Below are positions 46,157 through 55,931 of a DNA stretch of 64,000 nt, in pieces (the first letter of the stretch is position 1; each line of letters starts with the position of its first letter). The notes beneath the pieces are model-generated. The model saw only the letters and a program-made list of their open reading frames with translations, ran no database searches and was not told the origin of the DNA. This DNA comes from Chelonoidis abingdonii (Eukaryota; Chordata; Testudines; Testudinidae): positions 64,501,458-64,565,457 of the forward strand of contig NC_133777.1 in NCBI RefSeq assembly GCF_003597395.2. The letters run 5' to 3'. A program made the position numbers and the translations under genes.

Positions 46157-46303
46157 AACAATTTGAGGACTTCAATAACTCAGACATAGGTTAGGGGTTT
46201 GTTACAGGAGTGGACGGGTGAGATTCTGTGGCCTGCATTGTGCAGGAGGTCAGACTGGATGATCATAATAGTCCCTTCTGACCTTAAGTCTATGAGTCTC
46301 TAA
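46157..46303 (+). mobile_element. CR1 LINE 3' tail, plus strand
   Basis: Reads ACTTCAATAACTCAGACATAGG, GTGAGATTCTGTGGCCTGC and CCTTCTGACCTTAAGTCTAT, the sense 3' UTR of the CR1 subfamily that is antisense at 9853-9950. Only about 150 bp remain. Confidence 0.8.
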
Positions 46304-47727
46304 TCACTAATCTCCTATCACCACAGGCTAGATGTGTCCCAGGCCCTGTCTCTAGCCAGTCCCAGTTCTCCCCTCTACCCTGTTTCCTAGTCAGGCCTCC
46401 ACCCCGCCACCTCATTCTGCTAACTGGTTCCTACTCTTTATCGAATCTTGTTTTGCGGCCTCTGCTGTGCAGCAGTCCCACCCTAAAGGAGGCAGAGGGC
46501 TTCGAAGGTTCTCACCTGTCGCAGGGGGCCAGAAAGTCAAGAATCTCTGTGATATGAATCTTGTGGGGCTCTCTGTGCAGCAGTCCACCCTAAGGAGAGG
46601 GGCTTGAAGGGTTCTTAATCCTGCACATCCTGTGGCTTCCCAGGGAAGAAACCTGCTCCACCAAACACAAGAGGCCTGGAAATCCCCCAAATGGCTCTCC
46701 TGCCTCCCCGTGTCCTGTGGCAGCATGATTCCTGTGAGATTCCCATTGGCTGGCTCCCCAGTAGCAGGTGTGGAGATAACTGAGAGGAGGCAAAAGGGGG
46801 TAGTGTTACAAAATGTACAGTACCAGGTCCCCTCCTCTTTCCTTTCCCTTCCCACCCCATGTCCTGTCCCAAACCCCTATGGAGTACTGAGCCCACCAAC
46901 TCTAGAAAAGAAGTATATGAGGACTCCAGGAAGGATAGAAACATGATGCAGTGGCAGCAATAGAATATTTAATAAAATACACTCTGGTATGAGCTCTGTT
47001 ATTTTCTCTGCATTTTTAAGGTGGGTGTTATCTAGCTTTCGCGACTTTTGCCTAGCTCAAGCAGAAGCATTGCCAATTTGTTTTGGGCCTTTTTTCCTCT
47101 CACATCTGTATGCTAATCCTAATTGGTAAGGGTGATGAGCATGTTCAGACTAGTGATATGGAACAATAATAATGCAGCAAAGGAAAGTTGCTTATTACTT
47201 GAAATGATTTATTTTTAAACAAACAACTCTAAATGCTTGTTAATCGAAAATGCATATGCCACTGCAACCAATGGAAACCTCTCTCCTGCTACATACTTCA
47301 GTATTAAAAATAGTATGTTATCCCATTATCATTTGACTCAGTTACCAAATGAATAGGCCCAATTGTTTAGAGGACATGTTGCTGTTTGGATTTGCATCTC
47401 CTTAGCAAACAGTAGCAAGCTGTCATTTCAGAGGCATTTGGCAAAGAATTCTGCCATTTCACACGTTACAGTCTATTAGATGTAAGGCTTGAGAACTTGA
47501 TATCTTTTTGGTAAACTGCCCAGCCTGTAAAGTAGTAATTTATATAACAGAAAAAGTATGACATAACAATAGGGCAAATGATGCTGTATTGTTTTCTTGG
47601 TAAAAACATTATAACCTGAAATCATAATCATTGCTGAAAAAGGAAACTTTATTTTCTATCTGGAAGCTCAAATAATGTAGGTTCTTATTGATATTATAGC
47701 AGCACTGATAGATGCCAACTGAGATTG
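46304..47727. other. No gene; AT-rich block at 47040-47600
   Basis: 46412-46946 contains overlapping frames on both strands (up to 147 aa) without recognisable domains. 47040-47600 is AT-rich and repeat-free, with an octamer motif ATTTGCAT (47392-47399) and several TTATC/ACAAT motifs, the look of a conserved enhancer-like element. Conservation is untested. Confidence 0.45.
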
Positions 47728-47965
47728 GAGCCCCATTGCCTTAGGCATTGCACAATCGCATAGTAAGTGACCTGCTCCAAAGAGGTTCCAATCTAAATAG
47801 ACCAACAACAAAAAATGTAAGAGAAGGGAATTATCATTCTCATCTTACAGATAGGGAAACAGGCACAGAGAGATTACATGATTTGGTCAAGGTCATGCAG
47901 AACAGCTGGGCAGAACCAGGAATTGAACCCATGTCTTCTGGAACTATAAGATCCTCCTTCCACCC
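47728..47965 (-). repeat. MIR-like CORE-SINE, minus strand
   Basis: The plus strand shows CCAAAGAGGTTCCAATCTAA, CAGGCACAGAGAGATTACAT, TTGGTCAAGGTCATGCAGAA and GAATTGAACCCATGTCTTCT. This is the reverse complement of the MIR tail, core and tRNA-like head in order. It is one of the more complete copies in the window. Confidence 0.75.
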
Positions 47966-47979
47966 TAAGTGCAAACTCA

Positions 47980-48235
47980 GGCCTGGGCTACACCTAAAAC
48001 TTAGATCAACCATCTATATTGCTCAGGACTGTGAAAAATTTCACACTCTCTGCGGTGTAGTTAGGTGGACATAACTCCCACTGTAGACATAGCAAGATTG
48101 ATGGAAGAATTCTTCCATTGGCCTAGCTATTGCCTTTCGAGGAGGTGGATTTACTATATTGAGGTGTGTGGGGGGGGGACCCCTTCCATCACTGTAGTAA
48201 GCTTCTGCAATACGGTAGCACAGCTGCAGAGCCTC
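47980..48235. mobile_element. Harbinger-like MITE, right end decayed
   Basis: The left end is GGCCTGGGCTACACC, preceded by TCA. An 18-bp perfect palindrome ATGGAAGAATTCTTCCAT lies at 48101-48118, with further inverted sequence around it. The right terminus is too diverged to place exactly. The G-run at 48170-48178 is internal. Confidence 0.6.
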
Positions 48236-49030
48236 TGATGGGGAGAAGATTGTGGCCAGGCACAGCACTTGCAATGGCAGTTGTAGACTATGGAATAAGT
48301 CTGGAGCCCTTTTTATCAAACTGAATCCTGTCCTAGCCCAAAGAGATGGAAGTAGAAAGCTGCACAGACGTCATCACACCTGTAAGACTTTCCTATTCAA
48401 GGGGTTAAATATTGAGGCTTTGGGGAGAGAATTCATATTTTAGCCAAAGCAGTTAATCCATCCCTTTATTTAGATTCCCCAATTGTTCATACAGCATGTA
48501 AGTGTCCCATATTCCAGCTATCTGAGTTATTAGGGAATGGTTCATTGCATTTTAGGCAGAATCATTATTGTGTCTGATAAAACATTTCATCCGAGTTCAT
48601 TTGAATTTAATTTATTATATGATTAAAGACTAGTTTGTGGCATAATTCCCAGATTAGACAGCTCTTGGTAATGGAATCCCTCTGTATATGTGAGTGACAC
48701 TAACGTGTTTGTGTAAATATTCATAGAGATTTTCTATTTACATCATTATGCAGTATGTACACAGTGTATTGTATTTTTGCAAAGACATTTTTGGAGTAAA
48801 CAGATTGAATACTCAAAGTCGTTAGTGTTAGGGAATGGGAAATGGCAAACTTCCATACTCTTCGGTTTAATAGAGCTTTGTTGGAAAAAGCTCTCTGTTT
48901 TAGATGATTTACAGCCTTCTGTTAAAGTGCATATAATAATTTAATTAAGCGACAAACTGCCAGTGTGAGACAAAGTTTAGTTTTGTTTAAGAAAGAGAAG
49001 TACTTTACGAGTGTAATGGGAAGAAATAGA
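48236..49030. other. No gene; AT-rich, possible conserved non-coding DNA
   Basis: 48480-49000 is AT-rich and free of recognised repeats, with a homeodomain-type TAATTTAATTAAG (48937-48949). Candidate regulatory DNA on texture only. Confidence 0.4.
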
Positions 49031-49033
49031 TTA

Positions 49034-49366
49034 GGCTATGTCTACACTACAGTCTATGTTGGCCACACTTATTTCACTTAGGGGGGTGAATAGTCCAACC
49101 CCCTGAGCGACATAGGTTACCCTGACGTAAGCGCTTGTGTGAACAGTGCTGTGTCAACAGGAGAGCCTCTCCCACCAATATAGCTTCTACTGTTCACGTT
49201 TTTTCCCTTTTTTTTTTCTTTGTGTGTGTATGTGTATGTGTGTTGTTTTGCCAACGGGCGAACTCTCTCCCATTGGCACAGAACATCTTCACTAGATGCA
49301 CTGCAGCAGTGAAGCTGTATCGGTGCACCTGTGCCACTGCAATGCTGTATGTATATAGACATACCC
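49034..49366. mobile_element. Harbinger-like MITE, 333 bp
   Basis: The left end is GGCTATGTCTACACTAC, and the right end GTATATAGACATACCC is its inverse. TTA is duplicated on both sides (49031-49033 and 49367-49369). The interior includes a T-rich and (TG)n tract at 49198-49245. Frames on both strands (88-102 aa) read through the MITE and are not genes. Confidence 0.85.
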
Positions 49367-49369
49367 TTA

Positions 49370-50284
49370 GAATAAACACAGATACAGAGAAGTACAGCTA
49401 GTGAGTTCAAAGCATAGCTGAACAAAATCCCTTCTCATGGGTGTAGAATGTTTTTGTGGAATAGAATTGCTTTAGACTGAAACACAGATGAGATCCAGGC
49501 CATTAAATTAGTCTCCGGATTCTGTCCCCAACTTTAGAGTGATACCAGGTTGGGACCATTTATTGAGAACCTCAGGTCAAAAAGTCGAGATTAAAACTTT
49601 CCCAAAGTGAAGATGGGGAGTTTGAAATACCTTGAATCTCTGAAACCAAAGATTTTAATCTCAGCAGGATTTGACTCAGCTTTTCATCCTTCTGAGGTGA
49701 CTGAAGGCCATGCATTTTACTGTGGAATAGAGCTAGTCAGTATTTTATTTTTCCCAGTGAAAAACTGAAAACTGAATATTTCAATTTGGAAATGCTACTG
49801 TGGTGTCTTATAAGAATTGTAGTTCAATGGCCTCATGCTATCATTCTCATTTATAGGCTGAACTCCCTGGTCAGACTACATATCCCATGATGCACTCCAG
49901 TCTCCCCCTGGGTGAGGGGAAGGACATGGGTATCCTGTGGCTAAATTTCTTCATGAGAGATGAAGTTCTATTGGAGAGCCTAACTCATAGGGAAATGAGT
50001 CAACTGAACTACAGCTCCCATAATGCACTGCAGCAGCATATCCAAATAGCAATATTTCCATTTTAGGCCAAAATATTATTTATCTGAAAACCGAAACACT
50101 TTCTGTTTCGGAGTGTTGGGTTTTTAACAGAAAATCAATTTTTTTTTTTTGTGGAAACCAGACCCTTTTGTGAAAAAATATTTGTGTGTGTGTGTGAGGG
50201 GGAGGAAACATCATTGGAATAAAAAAATCAGCAAGCCCTACTGTGCAGAGATCTGTCAAAAATAATTTATGTATTTTAGCACAG
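49370..50284. repeat. Unassigned; DNA-repeat-like segment with ZNF143-type motifs
   Basis: 49726-50170 resembles a decayed DNA transposon. It contains ACTACATATCCCATGATGCA (49875-49894) and ACTACAGCTCCCATAATGCA (50008-50027), both close to the ACTACAACTCCCA(G/T)(A/C)ATGC consensus bound by ZNF143. An inverse GAATTGTAGTTC lies at 49813-49824. A T10 tract and (TG)n follow near 50140-50197. Confidence 0.45.
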
Positions 50285-50367
50285 TGTGCCTGTGGTGAAT
50301 TGTTTACTTAGTTGTGTACTATCCTGTGACTAATACTTCGGAACAAAAACATTTTGAAAAATAAAAA
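50285..50367. repeat. Left copy of a direct repeat flanking CR1
   Basis: GTGCCTGTGG...TTGTTTACTTAGTTGTGTA...GGAACAAAAACATTTTGAAAAATAAAAA is matched, at roughly three quarters identity by eye, by 53317-53396 on the other side of the CR1 locus. See the right copy. Confidence 0.65.
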
Positions 50368-50471
50368 TGGAAAATCAGTCTCTATACCAGATGACTGGCG
50401 CTAATGTAATGCCTAGTTTTTAAAGACTCCAATGGTGATCCTGGAAACTACAGGCTGGTAAGCCTAACTTA

Positions 50472-50754
50472 GGCTATGTCTATACTGCACTTTTTGTTGG
50501 TAAATTTTTTTTGTCGGTCAGGGGTGTGAAAAAAACACACCTGACCGACAAAAGTTTTACCAACAAAAAGTGCCGGTGTGAACAGCACTTTGTCGGCAGG
50601 AGACAAAGCTACTGCCCCTCATTGGGGATGGTTTTATTTTGTTGACAGGAGAGCTTTCTCCTGCTGACAAAGAGCATATATACTGCCTACCTTACAGCAG
50701 CACAGTTGAAGCGGAAAGCAGTGCCGCTTCAAGGTGGGCAGCGTAGACGTACCC
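50472..50754. mobile_element. Harbinger-like MITE in CR1, 283 bp, with long hairpin
   Basis: The ends are GGCTATGTCTATACTGC and, inverted, GCAGCGTAGACGTACCC. Flanks TTA (50469-50471) and TGA (50755-50757) look like diverged copies of one TCA. Inside, 50487-50528 pairs with 50536-50573, a near-perfect inverted repeat with a few unpaired bases and a 7-nt A-rich loop. Confidence 0.8.
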
Positions 50755-50938
50755 TGAATATCAGGCAAATTGTCTGACACTACAATAAAGAACAAAATTA
50801 TCAGACTCATAGATGAACACGATATGAAGAGTTGACACAAATATTATAAAAGGAAATAATGCCTCACCAATCTATTAGAATTCTTTGAGGTTGTCAGCAG
50901 GCAATGGATGAGATTGGCCCATTGATATAGTCTACTTA

Positions 50939-52030
50939 GGCCAGGTCTACACTGCGACTTTAAATCGGTTTAATGGCCGATATACCCATTTAACGCTGTA
51001 TCCGTTCACACGACGTCGTCATTAATATCGAGTTAAACGGCTCCTTAAATCGATTTCGGAACTCCTCCCAAACGAGAGGAGTAGCGCTAAATTCGATAGT
51101 GATAACTCGGATTAGGGTTCGTGTGGACGGAAATCGACGTTATTGGCCTCCGGGCGGCATCCCAGAGTGCAGCACTGACCGCTCTGGACAGCAATCTGAA
51201 CTCGGATGCAGCGGGCAGGTAAACAGGAAAAGCCCCGCGAACTTTTGAATTACATTTCCTGCTTGTCCAGCGTGGAGCTCTGATCAGCACGGCTGGCGAT
51301 GCAGTCTCAAATCCAAAAAGAGCTCCAGCATGGACCGTACGGGAGATACTAGGTCTGATCGCTGTATGGGGAGACAAATCTGTTGTATCCAGCTCCGTTA
51401 CAGAACACGAAATGCCAAAGCGTTTGAATAAAAAACTGCAGGATACACAGCGCTGCGTGACAAGCGTAACGGGAAGCCAGAGACTCAAATGGACGCTCAT
51501 GAAGGGAGGGAGGGGGTACTGAGGACTCCAGCTATCCCACAGTCCACAGCAGTCTCTGAAAATTATTTGCATTCTTGGCTGAGCTCCCAATGTCTGTAGG
51601 TTCAAACACAGTGTCTGGCGTGGTTCAGGGAACAGCTCCTCAGTTTATTTCCCCCCACCACCACGTGAAAAAAAAAAGGGAAAGATTGCTGTGCTATGGC
51701 GTTTGCTCAATGCACTCCGCGAAAAAGGCGCCAAAGGGTTGTCTGCTGCCTTCACAAAGGGAGGGGTGAGGCTGTACCCAGCACCACCCGGGGCAATGTT
51801 TTCTGCCCCATCAGGCACTGTGCTCTCAACACGGAAGTGGGAACTATGGGATAGCTGAGGAACAGCTACCCACAGTGCACCGCTCCTGAAATCGATGGTA
51901 GCTTTGGACCATGGACGCAAACAATCGATTTCGGGATCCCACTGTGGACGCACTAAACCGATTTTATTAGATCTGTTTTGTAATATCCGTTTAAGCTAAT
52001 TCGAAATAATCGTGCAGTGTAGACGTACCC
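50939..52030. mobile_element. Harbinger-like element in CR1, 1,092 bp
   Basis: The ends are GGCCAGGTCTACACTGCG and, inverted, GCAGTGTAGACGTACCC. TTA flanks both sides (50936-50938 and 52031-52033), and deletion of the element plus one TTA restores CR1 sequence (TACTTAGACTTTCC). It is rich in intact CpGs and CGATTT-type subterminal repeats. Open minus frames of 172 aa (51087-51605) and 102 aa (51645-51953) show no transposase or Myb/SANT domain, so the element is non-autonomous. A near-identical copy lies at 59053-60154. PIF/Harbinger is inferred from the 3-bp duplication and GG-ends. Confidence 0.8.
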
Positions 52031-52656
52031 TTAGACTTTCCGAAAGCCACTGACAAGGTCCCTCACTTAAGGCTTTTACGCAAAGTAAGCAGTCATGGGA
52101 TAAGGATAAGCACAGGAATAAATGGTCAGCTCTCACAATAGATAGAGGAAAATATTGGGGTTCCCCCAAAGATATGTGCTGGGATCTGTGGTGTTCAACA
52201 TATTCATTAATGATCTGGAAAAGGCAGTGAACAGTGAAATGGCAAAATGTGCAGACTATACAAGATTATTCAAGTTAGTTAAGTCCAAAGCTGACTTAAG
52301 ACTTTCAAAGGGATCTCACTAAAGTGGATTACAGAGTGACAAAATGGCAGATGAAATCCAGTGTTGATGAGTGCAAAGTAGTACACACTGGAAAAAATAA
52401 TCTTAACTATGTACAAAAAAGTGATGGGATCTAAATTAGCTGTTACCACTCAAGAAAGATCTTGGAGTCATCATGGATAGTTCTTTTAAAACATCCACTT
52501 AATGTGCAGTAGTAGTGTTTTTTTTTTAAAAAAAAAAAAAAAAAGGAAAAAAAAAGAAAGCTAACAATGTTAGGAACAATTAGGAAAGGGATAGATAATA
52601 ATATAGTGGCATTATGATATTTTCTATATAAATCCCCAGTAGGCCTATATTGTGAA

Positions 52657-52716
52657 GATGCCACCAGTACCCCTGTTATTGCAGATACAGACTAACACAG
52701 CTGCTATTCTGAAAAC
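52657..52716 (+). mobile_element. 5'-truncated Penelope-derived unit in CR1
   Basis: A 60-bp insert, GATGCCACCAGTACCCC to GCTGCTATTCTGAAAAC, corresponds to the 3' half of the 126-bp unit at 44151. TGTGAA is duplicated on both sides (52651-52656 and 52717-52722). The hammerhead-like part is absent because of 5' truncation. Confidence 0.75.
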
Positions 52717-53316
52717 TGTGAATACTGTGTCCAGTTCGTTGCCCCATTTTAAAATATATATATATATGTATAAAGCAAGCATATATGAATATGAAAAGGT
52801 GCAGAGAAGGGTCATAAAAAAGATTGAGGGTCTGAAACAGCTTCTGTTATGAGAAAAGATTAAAAAGACTGGGACTGGTCATCTTAGAAGAGAGATGACT
52901 AAAGGGGGATTGGATAGAGGTCATGAATGGTGTGGAGAAGGTGAATAGGGAAGAGTTATTTATCCTGTCACACAACAAAAGAACTAGGGGTAGCCCAATG
53001 AAATTAATAGCAGCAGGATTAAAACAAAGCTCATGCAACACAGAGTCAACCTATGGAAGTTGTCGTCCTGGGATGTTGTGAAGGCCAAAAATATTAGATC
53101 GGTTTTTGGACTGTTAGCTGAGATGGTCAAGGATGCAACCCTAAACCTCCAACTGCCAGAAGCTGGGACTGGACAGCAGGGATAGATCACTCAAAATTTC
53201 CCTGTTCTGGTCATTTCCTCTGATGCATCTGGCACTGGCCACTGTTTGCGACAAGATACTGGGCTAGATGAACCATTGGTCTGACCCAATATGTCTGTCC
53301 TTGTTATGTCTACTCT

Positions 53317-53396
53317 GTGCCTAACTGTTTACTCAGTTATGTATAATATACTGTGCCTTACCCTTTGGAACACACAAACATTCAAAAAATAAAAAA
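53317..53396. repeat. Right copy of a direct repeat flanking CR1
   Basis: GTGCCTAACTGTTTACTCAGTTATGTA...GGAACACACAAACATTCAAAAAATAAAAA aligns with 50285-50367, with short indels. It directly follows the CR1 3' tail. It may be an unusually long target duplication, a pre-existing local duplication, or a dispersed repeat. Confidence 0.65.
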
Positions 53397-53517
53397 AAAA
53401 TTGGATATTAAACATCCCAAGACACATTTAATCTAGTGACAAGAAAACATACTCCATTAAGACTTTCTTTGACTTCAGTGGAAGCCTTGATTGAGTAAAC
53501 GTGTCAGGATTAGAGCC

Positions 53518-54392
53518 TGTCATAAACAGATTGTTAAGGGTTAATGTCTCTTTCACCTGGAAAGGGTTAACAAACAACACCTGACCAGAGGACCAATCAG
53601 GAAACAAGATTCTTTCAAATCTCAAGGGAGGGAAGCCTTTGTTTGTAGTTTNNNNNNNNNNNNNNNNNNNNNNNNNNNNNNNNNNNNNNNNNNNNNNNNN
53701 NNNNNNNNNNNNNNNNNNNNNNNNNNNNNNNNNNNNNNNNNNNNNNNNNNNNNNNNNNNNNNNNNNNNNNNNNNNNNNNNNNNNNNNNNNNNNNNNNNNN
53801 NNNNNNNNNNNNNNNNNNNNNNNNNNNNNNNNNNNNNNNNNNNNNNNNNNNNNNNNNNNNNNNNNNNNNNNNNNNNNNNNNNNNNNNNNNNNNNNNNNNN
53901 NNNNNNNNNNNNNNNNNNNNNNNNNNNNNNNNNNNNNNNNNNNNNNNNNNNNNNNNNNNNNNNNNNNNNNNNNNNNNNNNNNNNNNNNNNNNNNNNNNNN
54001 NNNNNNNNNNNNNNNNNNNNNNNNNNNNNNNNNNNNNNNNNNNNNNNNNNNNNNNNNNNNNNNNNNNNNNNNNNNNNNNNNNNNNNNNNNNNNNNNNNNN
54101 NNNNNNNNNNNNNNNNNNNNNNNNNNNNNNNNNNNNNNNNNNNNNNNNNNNNNNNNNNNNNNNNNNNNNNNNNNNNNNNNNNNNNNNNNNNNNNNNNNNN
54201 NNNNNNCCCAAGGGATTTGGGTTCTTGGGGTCCCCAGGGAAGGTTGGGGAGATCAGAGTGCCCCAAAACACTATATTTTTGGGTGGTGGCAGTGCTATCA
54301 GATCTAAGCTGGTAATTAAGCTTAGAGGAATTCATGCAGGTACCCAGATTTTGGACGCTAAGGTTCAGATTTGGGAATTATACCTTATGACA
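53518..54392 (+). mobile_element. Solo LTR, plus orientation, containing an assembly gap
   Basis: The left edge is TGTCATAAACAGATTG and the right edge is ATACCTTATGACA, the same TGTCA/TGACA ends as the LTR at 19157-19985 but in opposite orientation. A perfect GAGCC target duplication flanks it (53513-53517 and 54393-54397). The left part shares CACCTG-AAAGGGTTAA and CCTGACC...AGGACCAAT with that copy. Of 875 bp, 555 are N. Confidence 0.85.
53652..54206. other. Assembly gap (555 N)
   Basis: A run of N inside the solo LTR. From the 829-bp sister copy about 510 bp are expected to be missing, so the gap size is plausible. Long frames of X across it are artefacts. Confidence 0.98.
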
Positions 54393-54733
54393 GAGCCGTT
54401 GGGTGAGGTAATCTATTTTATTGGACTAAATTCTGTTGGTGAGAGAGATAAGCTTTTGGGCCACACACACAGCTCTTCTGGTCTGGGAAAGGTACTCCCA
54501 AGGTCACTGAAAAATGCAAGGTGGAACACACCTTGTTTAGCACAAGTATTTAGCACATATTGTACGGGACCATTCAAGGTAAGTGGCCTGTTAATACCTC
54601 TGCAGTTATAGGACAAAAAGAAGTGGTTTGGGTTAAAAATTGTGGTAATAAGCTATAAATCCAGAGTCTCTGTTCAGTCCATGATATTTTTTTTTTAAGT
54701 GTCTAGCAGAGAAATGAATTTAAGCTCCCAGGC

Positions 54734-54949
54734 TCATCTTTGGAAAGTGTTTTGCAGTTTTCCTTTGAGGATAAGGACTGGAGATTGGAGATTGAGTGAT
54801 CGCTTTGTGAAGTGTTCACCCACAGGTGATAGGGTGTGTTTGTCTTTTATCATTTTCCTGTGTGAGTTCATTTGAGAGCATAGCGATTGTTTGGTTTCAC
54901 CCACACAGTAATTGTTGGGGCATTTAATGCACTGGATGAGGTATACCAC
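54734..54949 (-). pseudogene. Penelope-like element GIY-YIG endonuclease remnant
   Basis: The 71-residue frame reads VYLIQCIKCPNNYCVGET, then KQSLCSQMNSHRKMIKD and LSPVGEHFTKRS. This is a GIY-YIG domain whose first strand is VYLIQC and whose YVGET motif appears as YCVGET. The conserved Arg of the helix (QSLRxRMNxHR) is Cys-Ser here, a likely inactivating change. In another frame upstream (55030-55075, minus) a Cys-rich CNSCKTCRHLS block matches the zinc-binding region preceding GIY-YIG in Neptune/Poseidon-type PLEs. PLE endonuclease nicks DNA for priming. This copy is broken by stops and frame shifts. Confidence 0.75.
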
Positions 54950-55388
54950 ATGTTGTGATAAGCATGTGTATCATCCATGAATCTCTGAAGATGTGTTGTG
55001 GGGGGTGTTCCTTGTTGTAGGAGAGATGTCTGCAGGTTTTGCAACTGTTGTTCTGGCAGGTGCTCCTTTGATCAAATTTTTGGTGTCCTGGTCTATAGGA
55101 AGCTTATACCTGATGATCAGCTTGGAGAGGTTGGGGTGGGAAGGAGTTGTCTGAAAACCAGAAGTGAAGGTTCAGGAAAGATTTTTTTTTTTTTTTTCAG
55201 AGTGAGCTTCCCATCAAATATAGGGGTTGTATTGAAGCAGGTTCTTTTAGGGTATTTAGGTGGCTCATTCCATGTCATGATGCGATCTACTTCTCTGGTA
55301 GGGTGCCCTTGTTTGGTGAAGGCAGTTTTAAGTGTGTTAAGATGTATATTCCAGACTTTCTTCTTAGAGCATAGTCTGTGGTAGCTGA

Positions 55389-55931
55389 GGGCTTGTCTAT
55401 ACTACAAGTTATGTTGGTATCAGGGGTGGCTCTAGGCACCAGCGCATTCCTGGGGCGGCAAGCCATAGGGGGTGGCCAGCCGGTCTCCATGAGGGCAGCA
55501 GTCAGGCTGCCTTTGGCGGCATGCCTATGGGAGGTCCGTCAGTCCCGCGGCTTTGGCGGCAATTCGGTGGTGGATACACAGAAGGCGCAGGACTGGCGGA
55601 CGTCCTGCAGGCATGTCGCCGAATCCGCGTTACCAGCGGACCTCCTGGAGGTGTGCCGCCGAAAGCTGCCTGACTGCCATGCTTGGGGCAGCAAAATACA
55701 TAGAGCCACCCCTGGTTGGTATAACTTATGACACTCAGGAGTGTATGTAAGCCACTCCCCACCCCCTGAGCAACATAAGTTACACTGACCTAAGCACCAC
55801 TGTGGACATAGCTACTGCATCTCGGGGAGGTAAATTTATTATGCCAACAAGAAAGCTCTCTCCCGTTGGCAGAGAGTGTCTTCAGATGCACTGCAGCAGC
55901 GCAGCTGTAGCGCTTCTAGTGTAACTAGCCC
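55389..55931. mobile_element. Harbinger-like MITE in PLE, itself split by hAT
   Basis: The left end is GGGCTTGTCTATACTAC, and the right end AGTGTAACTAGCCC is its inverse. The interior resembles the MITE at 49034 (CCCCCTGAGCAACATAAGTTA; CTCTCTCCCGTTGGCA). Flanking bases TGA and TTG do not match exactly, so the duplication has decayed. Without the 302-bp hAT insertion it would be about 240 bp. Confidence 0.7.
55421..55714. mobile_element. hAT-type MITE, 294 bp
   Basis: The left end is CAGGGGTGGCTCTAGGCA, and the right end TAGAGCCACCCCTG is its exact inverse over 14 bp. The 8-bp target duplication GTTGGTAT is perfect (55413-55420 and 55715-55722). The interior is GC-rich with GGCGGCA/TGCCGCC inverted motifs. 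No transposase is encoded; frames on both strands (65-117 aa) are incidental. Confidence 0.92.

Larger units (their letters stand above)
50384..53310 (+). mobile_element. CR1 LINE, plus strand, holding three insertions
   Basis: CR1 RT sequence begins TACCAGATGACTGGCGCTAATG and proceeds in order through four pieces: 50384-50471, 50755-50938, 52031-52656 and 52717-53310. The last ends at the 3' tail CTGGGCTAGATGAACCATTGG. Each break is filled by a separate later element with its own target duplication, and the CR1 reading resumes exactly. Many stops and indels occur, and an expanded T10A17 tract lies at 52518-52544. The coding remnant is too broken to list as a frame. Confidence 0.88.

Noticed and set aside
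46412..46946. Frames of 147, 109 and 104 residues on opposite strands
   Set aside because: Mutually overlapping, low-complexity composition, no known domain.
51087..51605. A 172-residue minus-strand frame, the longest gap-free frame in the window
   Set aside because: It lies wholly inside the 1,092-bp Harbinger-like element, has no transposase or SANT-like motif and is open mainly because the element is young and GC-rich.
53615..54335. Open frames of 218-237 residues made largely of X
   Set aside because: They exist only because the 555-base run of N contains no stop codons. The flanking residues are solo-LTR sequence.
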